Below are positions 53,340 through 62,276 of a DNA stretch of 64,000 nt, piece after piece; within the stretch, counting starts at the first letter, position 1; each line of letters starts with the position of its first letter. Source of the DNA: Perkinsus olseni (lineage: Eukaryota; Perkinsozoa; Perkinsida; Perkinsidae); NCBI GenBank assembly GCA_013115135.1, contig JABANP010000266.1, positions 1 through 64,000 on the forward strand. Direction: 5' to 3'. A program made the translations under genes and the position numbers. Under the pieces are notes generated by a model. The model did not search any database, was not told the origin of the DNA, and was given only the letters and a program-made list of their open reading frames with translations.

Positions 53340-53685
53340 GCTGTCTCAAATAAGCGATTATTCAACGGATATAAAAAAATCCTAAGATCATGCCAAAACT
53401 CAATCCCAACGCCCTCCTGCCCCTCTCCGAGAATTGTCCGAACCCAACCCTTCTCTCCCCCAGTGAGCTGGTAGAGACGTTAAGCAGTTATGGAATAACT
53501 AAGCGGTACGTTGTCGCTTCTCCCGGGGTTCATTCTCTTCCTCTGACGCTTCTTCGGTTCTGGCTTCACCGCGGACAACAGCCAGCCTCTTCTTCATCTC
53601 TTCCCGCAGACTCGGGAGCGTCCCTCCGCTCTGACGAAGAAGCTAGTAATGGAGGGCTCGTCAGCAGCCCCAACGCCCTCTTTTC
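53340..53685 (-). other. Spacer with a possible extra 3' exon
   Basis: A minus-strand stretch (about 53650-53509) reads LREEMKKRLAVVRGEARTEE and ends in a basic tail before a stop. It could be an alternative last exon of the gene at 53686-54376 but does not join in phase. Confidence 0.35.
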
Positions 53686-54376
53686 CTAGCCCGTATTACC
53701 ATCACACAAGGCCTTGATCCACTGAGTCAGTGAACGCTTGTACTCCTTGTCTTTGCACTCGCCGTCCGCCAGTACTGTAAACCGAGCTACCAGGCCCATC
53801 ACCACGCTACCTATCCAAGGTCGAAGCATGCTCATGGCAGAATAACCCAGTATACTACGTTCCGAGGCAGTATTAACCATAGCCGTCTCCAGCCTCTCCA
53901 TGCAGGCCTGCAGCTTAACATCCTCCCCTATCCGAGCTTCCACTTCCTCAGTCGTCATCTCCAAGAACTTCGCCACTCTTCCCACTACCACATCTCGATC
54001 GGCAGCAAGGGGGTGATGCCTCAGTCGGAACATATAGCGGGAGAACTCGCCGTCGAAGCAGGCCTCGATGTCGTCAGGATGCGACAACGCCTCCTGGCGG
54101 AACCTCTCGCGCTTGCTCGAGCTCCCGGCTGAAACAAGCAGGGTGATCGCCCTTCTCGGAGCGACGCAGCTTACTCAATACGTTCTCAGGTACCCATTCA
54201 GCGACCAACTTCTGCGCGAGGCGCTTCTTCAGAACACCGAAGTCTCCCTCGGTGTCCTCCTCCTCCGACTCGGAGGAGCTTTCGTCGAGGCCCAGGCCGC
54301 CAGCGCGAAGCCGAATTTGAAGAACTTTCTCCTTTCGTCGCCATTCGAAAACCTGAATTATGCTTTTCGATACCAA
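53686..54376 (-). CDS. Unknown helical protein, 2 exons
   Basis: Exons 54376-54175 and 54128-53686 with a 46-nt intron (GTAAGC...TTTCAG); about 214 residues. A basic start is followed by an acidic Ser tract (DESSSESEEEDTEG), then a helical domain (HPDDIEACFDGEFSRYMFRL, RVAKFLEMTTEEVEARIGED, SMLRPWIGSVVMGLVARF). No known family recognised. The acidic Ser tract suits CK2 phosphorylation (inference). Confidence 0.5.
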
Positions 54377-54567
54377 CTTTTTCTCGAATCGCCGCCTCGA
54401 ACGGCTATTATACGATAAACTTTATTTCTCATTTCTCAACTCCCTCTGTAACGGGAGAACACAAAACTTGAGGACATCGCCAACTTTAGTACAGAGTAGA
54501 GGCAAACCCTCTGGAGCAGCAGCGGCGTGATGACCGCCAATGGGCTATCGACAACAGAGCGTCTCTC

Positions 54568-54894
54568 TTAACGAGAGTTGTCATAGTTCACCGAGGGTGT
54601 CGCAACACCCCCGTTGTCGACGACCGGCGCTGCAGAGGCTGTATAGTTATAATAATAATACATTTCTTCATTCGTTGAATAGGGGAAGGAGGCCGGGTCC
54701 CCAGGACCATAAAAGACTGATTCCTGCTGCTGCTGCAGCTGCTGTTGTGGATGCTGTACAAAGTCGTAGTTACCATAACAGTACGGCGGTACTGTCTGTT
54801 GGTATGAATAATAATAAGCACAAGAAGAAGGAGAGGAGGAATAATAATACGAGCTACAATCAAAGCCCAGAATAATAATAAGCATACCCTTCAT
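54568..54894 (-). CDS. Tyr/Gln-rich open frame
   Basis: 109 codons, made mostly of Tyr, Ser, Gln and Asn (YYYSYQQTVPPYCYGNY, HPQQQLQQQQES). Starts directly downstream of the exonuclease gene on the same strand. It may be a prion-like tail exon of an RNA-binding protein, or simple-sequence DNA that happens to be open; (TAT/AAT)n-rich composition favours caution. Confidence 0.3.
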   Translation of the reverse strand: MKGMLIIILGFDCSSYYYSSSPSSCAYYYSYQQTVPPYCYGNYDFVQHPQQQLQQQQESVFYGPGDPASFPYSTNEEMYYYYNYTASAAPVVDNGGVATPSVNYDNSR

Positions 54895-54929
54895 TTGCTA
54901 CATCTCTATTGCACAGCAGGAAGTCCCGA

Positions 54930-55836
54930 TCAATTCCTGGCTCGACGCGTGTGGCTGCCACCCAACCGTCGATGCTCTGCTGACTTCTGTCGGTCTTCAG
55001 CGTGTCCACTACCGGCGGCTCGCTTCTTCACCATGGCGTCATATCTGAATACCATACCTTCCCCAAATCCTCTAAGGTACCACTTCCCACCCACCTGTCT
55101 TTATTATCAACAGCCTTGACATTCTCTTTGAGACTTTCCATGCTGACGCCAGAGTCCAAGAGCCCGCCCAGCTGAGCCACTAGCAGCAATGGGAAGAAGG
55201 CGTCGTCCGCAGCGTAGTGGATCTGACTCACAAAAAAATTCGACGCGCGGACCCAACACGAGAACCCACTTGGATGTCGCTGAGGGGCTCTGTGGCGGAC
55301 CAGTCGCTCATGGAGATCTTCTTGTCCTTCCGCAAGAAGTAGCCAAAGTGATGAGCTATCCGCTTTAAGCCTCCGCGAGGGACGTTGCGATTTTTCTTAC
55401 TAATTTCGTACAAGTCAATAACGTTATTGCACTCCAAATCAAACGTAAATTGCAACTTCGCATGGTCGGAGACATCGAAGCCGATGGTCACTTTGGCCTT
55501 CTTCGGGTCACTGAGCAGATCCCGCACCCACTGGGGCAGGACATGGCAGGTGTTGGTCCGTATCAGCAGGGCTAGGTCCTCGGTCGCGAGTTGGACCAGA
55601 GATATCGGGTGGTTGGTGGCCGGACTCTTATCGGGCTTCCACTCGAAGTCAATGCCAACAGCACCGGCCTTCTGGAAGCGCTCTCTCAGAGCATCGTCAT
55701 CGTCCCACTTCCCGGTAGGCAAGGCGTCTTTCACGATGATTTCTCCACCGAATGAGTGAAGGGTGGCCGAGACGAACGGACCCCCACACCGGAATGATGC
55801 ATGAGAAGGGGGAGGAGCGGTAGCAGCAGCAGACAT
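54930..55836 (-). CDS. 3'-5' exonuclease, WRN-exo/DEDDy type, 3 exons
   Basis: Exons 55836-55270, 55222-55095, 55044-54930; introns 47 and 50 nt; about 269 residues. Motif I VGIDFEWKP carries the first Asp and Glu, NNVIDLYEIS and the preceding VTIGFDVSDHAK give motif II, and IHYAADDAFFPLLL is motif III with Tyr-x3-Asp, the DEDDy form of the WRN exonuclease family. The Met at 55836 (MSAAATAPPP) fits better than one 33 codons upstream. The C-terminus is basic (KKRAAGSGH, RRLGGSHTRRARN), which could bind nucleic acid or direct it to the nucleus. No helicase domain follows, so it is a stand-alone exonuclease. Confidence 0.82.
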
Positions 55837-56273
55837 TACAGTGAGAGCATGCCTGCAGCAGGACGGAGGGACGGATGACGATTCATCGACCTTTCGGGGA
55901 CACACCCCAACGCACCGCTGGACGATCACGACCAAAAGCGGAATTGGGGGACGGATGGGTCAACCGACAACAACAGAAACAACAATGACCGGGTCAACGG
56001 CCTTGTTCAGGGGTTCGTCCGGTCGGCCTTTTTCCTTTGCTATGCGAGGACCCTGCGTGCCCGGTTGCTCTATTCGTTAGTTCGTTGATACTGACGAGGA
56101 CGTTGAGAAATAGCAAGATAGCAAGATCTGTCCTTCGGTACGGGCAATGAAAGCCGTAGGAGAACGAGCTACGCGCAAAAAAGTGTGAAGATGCTCTTCC
56201 CTGCGAGCATGTGTAGGCCAGCCTTGCACAGAGATCCGCCGGGCGAATTTCGCCTTCTGCACTTGGCAGACCC
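55837..56273. other. Spacer flanking the retrotransposon
   Basis: About 440 bp; promoter side of the exonuclease gene and left flank of the LTR element. The last four bases (ACCC, 56270-56273) are the target duplication. Confidence 0.45.
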
Positions 56274-56446
56274 TGTAAGATAACCAACACTACAACCAGT
56301 TAGTAGTAGAGACTTCGTAACAAAGGGGGGTTACGGAAGTACAAGTAGTATGAGTATTTACAACTATGAATGGTGCTATAGCTGAGCATAGCTCGGAGCT
56401 AAGATATGGGACTGATGCAACACACAACACAGCGCATCCTACTTCA
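56274..56446 (-). repeat. 3' LTR
   Basis: 173 bp; in element orientation starts TGAAGTAGGATGCG and ends TTATCTTACA. The stop codon of the integrase frame (TGA, 56446-56444) is the first three bases of this LTR. Confidence 0.9.
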
Positions 56447-57850
56447 CTCCTCCTCCTGTTGCATATAACGATCAGGCGGCCGAAGAACGGCGCGAGGGCG
56501 TAAATTATGACCACCGACATCGCGCGGAGTAGGAGGTCGAGAGGAAAGAGCGGAGCGTTCAGAATTCGAATCATCCGGAGACAAAAAACCACCGGAAGTA
56601 TGAGACGAAGACGATGAGGAAGAAGACGATGAAACAGCAGACAACAGGGGCGACTCGACATCACCTGGTGATTGGACATCACCATCTTGAACGCCATACG
56701 AAGAATTAAGAATAACATACACGTCATCGTCATCATCATCATCATCTTCATGATGTGCATCATCATCATCATCATCACGGGTAGCAGACAGAGGCGACGA
56801 ACCCGTAGGACGCGTAATGGCGTCAGTAGAGTGTGTCGGCTGGGGCGTATCAGGGAGTACTTGTGAGATGTGTGCATCCATAGTACGGCGTGAAGAAGGC
56901 TTCGCTAGACGGACCATCGTCGGAGCCATCTGTTGAACCACACGATACCCTCGTTCATAAGGCGGCAGTAACTTGTTACGTCTTTCTGAACGAAGTAACA
57001 TCACCGAATCACCGGGCATAAAGGCCACTTGAGGAGGTGATGAAGGTACCGAAGGAGACTGTGGTGAGAGCACACCATCGATATAATCACAAAGTCGTGC
57101 TTGACGGTCTTGCAGCATCTTAGACCACGTTTGTACATCCCACTGGTACCCTGAGTAGTCAGCATCCGACAACGTACGGTCTTCCCAACCGCACATACAT
57201 AACATAGGAGACAAGCCAAGGGTACTAGTTGGCCGACATCGATAATAATGGACAGCCTCGAGAAACACTCGCTCAAAGTGTTCGCTATCCGCATAACGAT
57301 CGCACAGCTTACGGAGAATGAGCAGCAAGCTGCGATGAGCTCGTTCTACACCTCCCTGCGACTGGGGATGTCGCGGAGTACCACGACGAACCTTCACATG
57401 ATAATTATCGAGAAGAGTCCTCGTTGTAGAATTCCACATCTCAGGACCAGAATCTATGCGAAGCACTTGGGGCGGACCCCATCGCAAGAAGGCTCGGCGT
57501 AATCCGGAAGCCACGCAGATACCATTATTCTTCTGCAAGAATTCGACCTCAATCCACTTGGTAAAACTATCGAACATCACCAGCACCGCTTCAGTACGGT
57601 GCGCAGTAGGGTTGAAGGAAATAGTATCGGCAAATACAATAGACCAAGGACCATCACCAATAACGGCAGTAGCTCCCGTAGTGGGAGCAATGGGATTACG
57701 ACGAGTGGTAGTAGCTGCAGCACATTGCGAACAATGGTCAACAAAGTCACGGCAATCCTGGGCCATTCCAGACCAAAACGTACGCCTTCGCAATACACGC
57801 CACATACATTCCCAGTTTGGGTGACCATAGGCTTCATGACACCATGACAA
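56444..57850 (-). CDS. Retrotransposon integrase frame
   Basis: 468 codons. N-terminal HHCC zinc domain (CHEAYGHPNWE... then DHCSQC), and a catalytic core with the D,D,E residues in VFADTISF, RIDSGPEM and GGVERAHRSL. The C-terminal tail is acidic (poly-Asp from GAT repeats) and Ser-rich. This frame is shifted by -1 relative to the RT frame; they overlap from 57850 to 57577, and the RT frame loses homology near 57860, so the switch should happen there. It may be one missing base rather than true frameshifting. Confidence 0.85.
   Translation of the reverse strand: MSWCHEAYGHPNWECMWRVLRRRTFWSGMAQDCRDFVDHCSQCAAATTTRRNPIAPTTGATAVIGDGPWSIVFADTISFNPTAHRTEAVLVMFDSFTKWIEVEFLQKNNGICVASGLRRAFLRWGPPQVLRIDSGPEMWNSTTRTLLDNYHVKVRRGTPRHPQSQGGVERAHRSLLLILRKLCDRYADSEHFERVFLEAVHYYRCRPTSTLGLSPMLCMCGWEDRTLSDADYSGYQWDVQTWSKMLQDRQARLCDYIDGVLSPQSPSVPSSPPQVAFMPGDSVMLLRSERRNKLLPPYERGYRVVQQMAPTMVRLAKPSSRRTMDAHISQVLPDTPQPTHSTDAITRPTGSSPLSATRDDDDDDAHHEDDDDDDDDVYVILNSSYGVQDGDVQSPGDVESPLLSAVSSSSSSSSSSHTSGGFLSPDDSNSERSALSSRPPTPRDVGGHNLRPRAVLRPPDRYMQQEEE
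56447..56459 (-). other. Polypurine tract next to the 3' LTR
   Basis: ACAGGAGGAGGAG in element orientation, directly before the LTR, where plus-strand DNA synthesis starts. It is also coding (QEEE). Confidence 0.75.
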
Positions 57851-60471
57851 ATACCGACCGGTAAACTGAGAGGGGCATAGGGAACATTCACAACGTCATC
57901 AGGCGGAACTTTAACTCTCCTACAAAGAACGCCATCATCTGAACGAACATTAATCTGTGGCAGTATACGAGCATACGCCGGAGGAAGTTGTGATGTTGGG
58001 AGTGAACGGTCATGTACCAACTGATTAATATCAGCTAAAATAGGGTCCATCAATTGGTCACTCAACGTAACAGAAGGCTGCTGACCAAAGACCGTAATAT
58101 CGGTACCAACAGCAGCAGAAGCCAGAACTTGTGCTGGCGATCCTCCGTCTTCCTCTCCTCCTCCAGATGAATCATCTTTCACGGAGGGAGCACTACTCAA
58201 CTCTCCACGAGGATCGACGTTGGGACCTTCCACCAAAGGGTGAACCTCAACAGATGTGGTTATACTACCATGATCTCTGGGAAGAAGACATATATCATCG
58301 CAGTTGTCGAAGTCATTACCAGGCAGTCGTTGAACATTAGCCGTGATACCATCTTCATCATCAATAGCAGTGTCTGAGGGCCATGAAGGGAAAACCCTTG
58401 TTAAGCGATCAGCTACATTAGCAGATGAAGGAAGCCAACAAACCCGAAGATTCATTGAACATTGCGCTACAACATCATTAATAATAGACAGTCGTCTACT
58501 TACCAGTGTCTGGTACAAACCGGACACTTTAACCTTGGCAGTATCATTCAGCAGAGAATTCAGCCAACCAACCACAGTGCGACTATCGTTGTACAAAATG
58601 ATGTCCTTGGCGCCCCAAGCAACTGCAAGGTTGAGGGCACGGATGACCGAGTTTAATTCCAATATATTTATATGAAGTTTACTTCTTTTAGCGACCAGCC
58701 AGCAGGAATCTTCCAACGGCACAATATTACCATCGCCCTTATCAACAGTGATAACCACGCCTACAGCGAGAGACGACGCATCGCAATAGAGAGAGAACGT
58801 GGGATTTGATGACAATGAAGGCGGAGACCAAACTCCACGAACGGGATCATCTACTTGAAGTCGCTTTACTACATCATCGCAGCACTTCTTAACGTCAGGT
58901 AAAACCGGACGATCCCAAGCAGCATTAGAACCAAGGCCTTCACAGCAGATGCGCTTCAAATAGGAAGTGGCCGGCCTTAGCCAGTCACATATAGGATAAT
59001 GGCTGGTCAACCTTCCACACCACTGAAACAGAGAACGTTTCGTAAGCGGGGAGGGAAGAGACAGGTCTACATCAGGCCGGCGAGTCCAACATAAGTCACC
59101 ATGGTCATCAACGAGCTCAAGACCTAAGACTCGAGCTCCAGGACCAAGAGGTTCAGGCTCCTTACAGGGCAGTCCGAATAGCCGGAATTGCTCTATAACC
59201 TTGGGCACCAGAGCCTTATCGGCCACATATATGTCATCCACATAGGAATCTGCAAGAGAGACGGGCAGTCCCGAGCGTTGTAATATATATGCAACAATGC
59301 AGGTAAGCACCCGAGGCGATGTGCAAAGTCCAAAACACATGCGAGATAGAACATACCGGGAGCCTCGATATCGCACCACTTGATAAGGATACAAAGAAGG
59401 GTCCAAGCGCACCTGAAGGTACGCTTTGCGAAGGTCCACCAAAGCACCTTCATGATTTTGACTACATCGAAGCCGCCATTGCCGCAATTTATCAGGGCAA
59501 GATATAGTAGAATAACCAGGCGTATTAATGACCAGGTCATTCAATCGGCGAGCATCGACACAAGCCCGTAACGGGGATGAGCTTTTATGGGCTTGAACCA
59601 CTGGCAGGAAAGGCAGTTCTACCTTAACCGGACCGAACTTCTTCTCATCGTACGGTATGAGCCAACCGCTTGAGATCCATGATGACAGTTCTTGATCATA
59701 TTGCTGCTCCTGCTGCGCAGTCAACTTCACCGGATACTTGGCTAACCGAGAGTAAATAGGGTTCAGAGGTGGCTGGTCATCTTTCCAATGCCACCTGAAA
59801 GTCCAGTATCCATCGGACTTAGACCACCAAGTATCAAAATCTTGCATAGACAATTTGACGCTCCTCAAATCGTTCTTACCAGAAGCTTCAGAAGTTCCTG
59901 AAAACTCTTCCTGGACAGCTACATGACGAGATAACCGTACTGCCGACGACGCCTCAGAAGAAAACGACAGTACACTAGGAAGTGCACCTGCGGGGCGTCT
60001 TTCCCGCTCCGCACCAGCAACAACCGAACCATTACTCACATTAGTGGTAGTAGAAACATGAGCTGCCACAACGCCAGATAACCGGCCACCAGAGTAATAC
60101 AACTGAATACCATGGAAGCACTCTGAGATAATATCAGCGCCGATTAGGAGCTGACATTTGAGAGCCTCCAATGAACTTACTACATGGAAATTCCATGTGA
60201 AATCACCAAGTCGAACCGAATCACTATCGCGTTGAACCTTCAGTGATACTTCACCGAAGCACCGTAAAGAAGTCCCATCAACAGTACATAACCTACAATC
60301 ACCAGTAGCATGTCGTTGAACTGACCCTGATAAACCTAGTCTACTCACCGTCTCAGATGAGACCAGACTAATAGCGCTTCCAGTGTCTAATACAGACACA
60401 CACTTCAGCTTCGACTGGACTTGAACATAAACACGAGGGGATTTACTATGACTAATGGGGGCCTGAAGCAC
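57577..60471 (-). CDS. Retrotransposon protease, reverse transcriptase and RNase H
   Basis: About 964 codons. Protease motif VLDTGSAISLVS near the start, RT core with DARRLNDLVINTPG, ALVDLRKAYLQVRL and the YVDD box (DSYVDDIYVAD), then RNase H (YCDASSLAVG, YNDSRTVVGWL). It begins right after a TAG in its own frame, so it has no ATG of its own and is probably made by a +1 shift from gag. Confidence 0.9.
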   Translation of the reverse strand: MLQAPISHSKSPRVYVQVQSKLKCVSVLDTGSAISLVSSETVSRLGLSGSVQRHATGDCRLCTVDGTSLRCFGEVSLKVQRDSDSVRLGDFTWNFHVVSSLEALKCQLLIGADIISECFHGIQLYYSGGRLSGVVAAHVSTTTNVSNGSVVAGAERERRPAGALPSVLSFSSEASSAVRLSRHVAVQEEFSGTSEASGKNDLRSVKLSMQDFDTWWSKSDGYWTFRWHWKDDQPPLNPIYSRLAKYPVKLTAQQEQQYDQELSSWISSGWLIPYDEKKFGPVKVELPFLPVVQAHKSSSPLRACVDARRLNDLVINTPGYSTISCPDKLRQWRLRCSQNHEGALVDLRKAYLQVRLDPSLYPYQVVRYRGSRYVLSRMCFGLCTSPRVLTCIVAYILQRSGLPVSLADSYVDDIYVADKALVPKVIEQFRLFGLPCKEPEPLGPGARVLGLELVDDHGDLCWTRRPDVDLSLPSPLTKRSLFQWCGRLTSHYPICDWLRPATSYLKRICCEGLGSNAAWDRPVLPDVKKCCDDVVKRLQVDDPVRGVWSPPSLSSNPTFSLYCDASSLAVGVVITVDKGDGNIVPLEDSCWLVAKRSKLHINILELNSVIRALNLAVAWGAKDIILYNDSRTVVGWLNSLLNDTAKVKVSGLYQTLVSRRLSIINDVVAQCSMNLRVCWLPSSANVADRLTRVFPSWPSDTAIDDEDGITANVQRLPGNDFDNCDDICLLPRDHGSITTSVEVHPLVEGPNVDPRGELSSAPSVKDDSSGGGEEDGGSPAQVLASAAVGTDITVFGQQPSVTLSDQLMDPILADINQLVHDRSLPTSQLPPAYARILPQINVRSDDGVLCRRVKVPPDDVVNVPYAPLSLPVGICHGVMKPMVTQTGNVCGVYCEGVRFGLEWPRIAVTLLTIVRNVLQLLPLVVIPLLPLRELLPLLVMVLGLLYLPILFPSTLLRTVLKRCW

Positions 60472-61375
60472 CTATAGTACATCTGACGGACTCTCGCACC
60501 CCTGAGCACGCGGGAGTCCCTGACCGTTTCCCCGACTCAGTAGACTGAACAGGAGCATCACCTTGAGAGGTGCTAATAGCAGCAGTAAAGGGAGTAGAGG
60601 GAACTTCATCACGGGGAACATTACCAGCAGCAGAATGCCTTGACAAAGGACAATTCCGACGAATATGTCCGGGTCGACCGCACTTGTAACATATCACCTT
60701 TGACGATCTCGAACTCTGAGACCGATTCCTATTATCCTTCCGTGAACGATCGTAGGGATGGCCAGCTTGACGAGAGTTAGTACCAGCAACCACAGTAGCA
60801 GAATGCATATTCTGAGGAAGCAAAGTTCGTGCACGCAACACGGCTTTAGACAAGTCAAGCTCACCTTCTGGAGCCGCAAGCAGACGAATCTGTTCGGCAG
60901 CAGAAGAGGGCAGGCCAGCAACAAAACGTTCCGCCAGGACACTAGGGGCGGTGGAAGGATCAGTCCCTGACAACCGTAATAGTCTCCTCAACTCGCTCAA
61001 GTAGGTGTCGACTCCTTCACCTTCCCTAAAATCGCGGGCTTGGAACTGGACCCAAGCATCCGATTTAGTAGGGCTAAACGCGGCTTCCATCGCCGTAACC
61101 AGAGCTCCTTTAGTAGCAGTAGTAGCGGCAGGAAGAGACTCATAAACGTCCCAGGCGGGTCCCTCGAAAAACAAGGGCATATACTCGCGCTGCTTCTCCT
61201 CGTTCCAACCCTGGATACCACTTACCAGCTCAAACTTGGTGAGCCAGTGCTGAAACGTGTCCCCCTCCTCTTCAGAAGTGGCACCGTAATACCTTTTAAG
61301 AACTTGTTCAAACTTAATGGCAGACATAACACTACAGCACTCACGTTGAAGAAGACTAACTTGACCACTAACCAA
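60452..61375 (-). CDS. Retrotransposon Gag with one CCHC zinc knuckle
   Basis: 307 codons; a likely start is the Met at 61327 (MSAIKFEQVLKRYYGA). Capsid-like helical region (AWVQFQARDFREGEGVDTYL) then basic Arg/Ser stretch and CYKCGRPGHIRRNC, a CX2CX4HX4C knuckle that binds the RNA genome. It ends GASGPH-stop in the CCCCC stretch that overlaps pol by 20 nt. Confidence 0.88.
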   Translation of the reverse strand: MVSGQVSLLQRECCSVMSAIKFEQVLKRYYGATSEEEGDTFQHWLTKFELVSGIQGWNEEKQREYMPLFFEGPAWDVYESLPAATTATKGALVTAMEAAFSPTKSDAWVQFQARDFREGEGVDTYLSELRRLLRLSGTDPSTAPSVLAERFVAGLPSSAAEQIRLLAAPEGELDLSKAVLRARTLLPQNMHSATVVAGTNSRQAGHPYDRSRKDNRNRSQSSRSSKVICYKCGRPGHIRRNCPLSRHSAAGNVPRDEVPSTPFTAAISTSQGDAPVQSTESGKRSGTPACSGVRESVRCTIGASGPH

Positions 61376-61406
61376 ATCTCAATAACTTCTAAACTGTTGC
61401 AGTAGT

Positions 61407-61423
61407 CCTGGGTCTGGGCACCA
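61407..61423 (-). other. Primer binding site
   Basis: In element orientation TGGTGCCCAGACCCAGG, three bases after the 5' LTR. It starts with TGG, as needed to pair with a tRNA CCA end, so the primer tRNA should end CCTGGGTCTGGGCACCA. Confidence 0.75.
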
Positions 61424-61426
61424 AAA

Positions 61427-61599
61427 TGTAAGATAACCAACACTACAACCAGTTAGTAGTAGAGACTTCGTAACAAAGGGGGGTTACGGAAGTACAAGTA
61501 GTATGAGTATTTACAACTATGAATGGTGCTATAGCTGAGCATAGCTCGGAGCTAAGATATGGGACTGATGCAACACACAACACAGCGCATCCTACTTCA
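61427..61599 (-). repeat. 5' LTR
   Basis: 173 bp, identical to the copy at 56274-56446 as far as I can compare by eye. Confidence 0.9.
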
Positions 61600-62276
61600 A
61601 CCCTGCCTGGTATTGAACGGGACAGTACGCATGAACGACGCTACGAGTGTTTACGACCAGTGCGTGGAGCATCTGTTGTTGCTGTTGGGAGGAGTCACCG
61701 TCAGTCATATGGGAAACACAAAGCACCAGGAGTTAGTGCAAATGAAATCTATCATTCAAGAGTGATTAGCTCCAGCTACTAGCCTCATGATGAAACGGTC
61801 AGCCGTTGCCGGCGAGCGACACAATGGATGCCCTGGCGGGCGAGACTCACTACTGGCTAGGTACTACTGTATGCAAGCCACATCTCCCCCTAGTGGGTCT
61901 TGGGCGTCAAACATAATTGAAAGGGCATCGCAGACTGGAGCTAATACCAATATACAATAATCATCATACTCATCATCAATTAGCATTGTGGCGACAGCAG
62001 TGCGCCAGGATACGTTACACAATAATTGCACGACAATTGTACCCTTGTAACGGTCGCTCTGAGGCTAGTAGTTGCGATGATACTGTTATGATCGTGGTTA
62101 GTAGATACTATTGTGATAGATACGTCAGTATTTGGTGTCTGCAGTGCCCTTCTTTGTTGGATCCCCCTTTGTTCCCTCTGATCCCGTCGATCCCCGTCAC
62201 ATCCTCTGCACTACTACTACTGCTACTCTTTGTCTTCTTTGGTCTACACGGTCTTGTCGAGTTCCCAGTCGACGGC
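61600..62276. other. Non-coding region upstream of second retroelement
   Basis: Right flank of the first element (starts with the ACCC duplication), then AT-rich DNA. It may contain the LTR or leader of the second element, but I see no second copy to prove it. Confidence 0.4.

Larger units (their letters stand above)
56274..61599 (-). mobile_element. Complete young Ty3-like LTR retrotransposon
   Basis: 5.3 kb element in minus orientation. Two 173-bp LTRs (56274-56446 and 61427-61599) are TG...CA bounded and identical as far as I can read. The flanks share ACCC (56270-56273 and 61600-61603), a 4-bp target duplication. Order on the minus strand: LTR, primer site, gag with zinc knuckle, protease, reverse transcriptase, RNase H, integrase, polypurine tract, LTR. 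This order is that of Ty3-like elements. Gag and pol are in different frames, and pol is split again before the integrase. It encodes no envelope-like protein. Confidence 0.92.

Noticed and set aside
53390..53689. 99-codon plus-strand frame starting MPKLNPNALLPLSE
   Set aside because: Ser/Leu-rich without a domain, antisense to a charged minus-strand segment that looks more like coding DNA.
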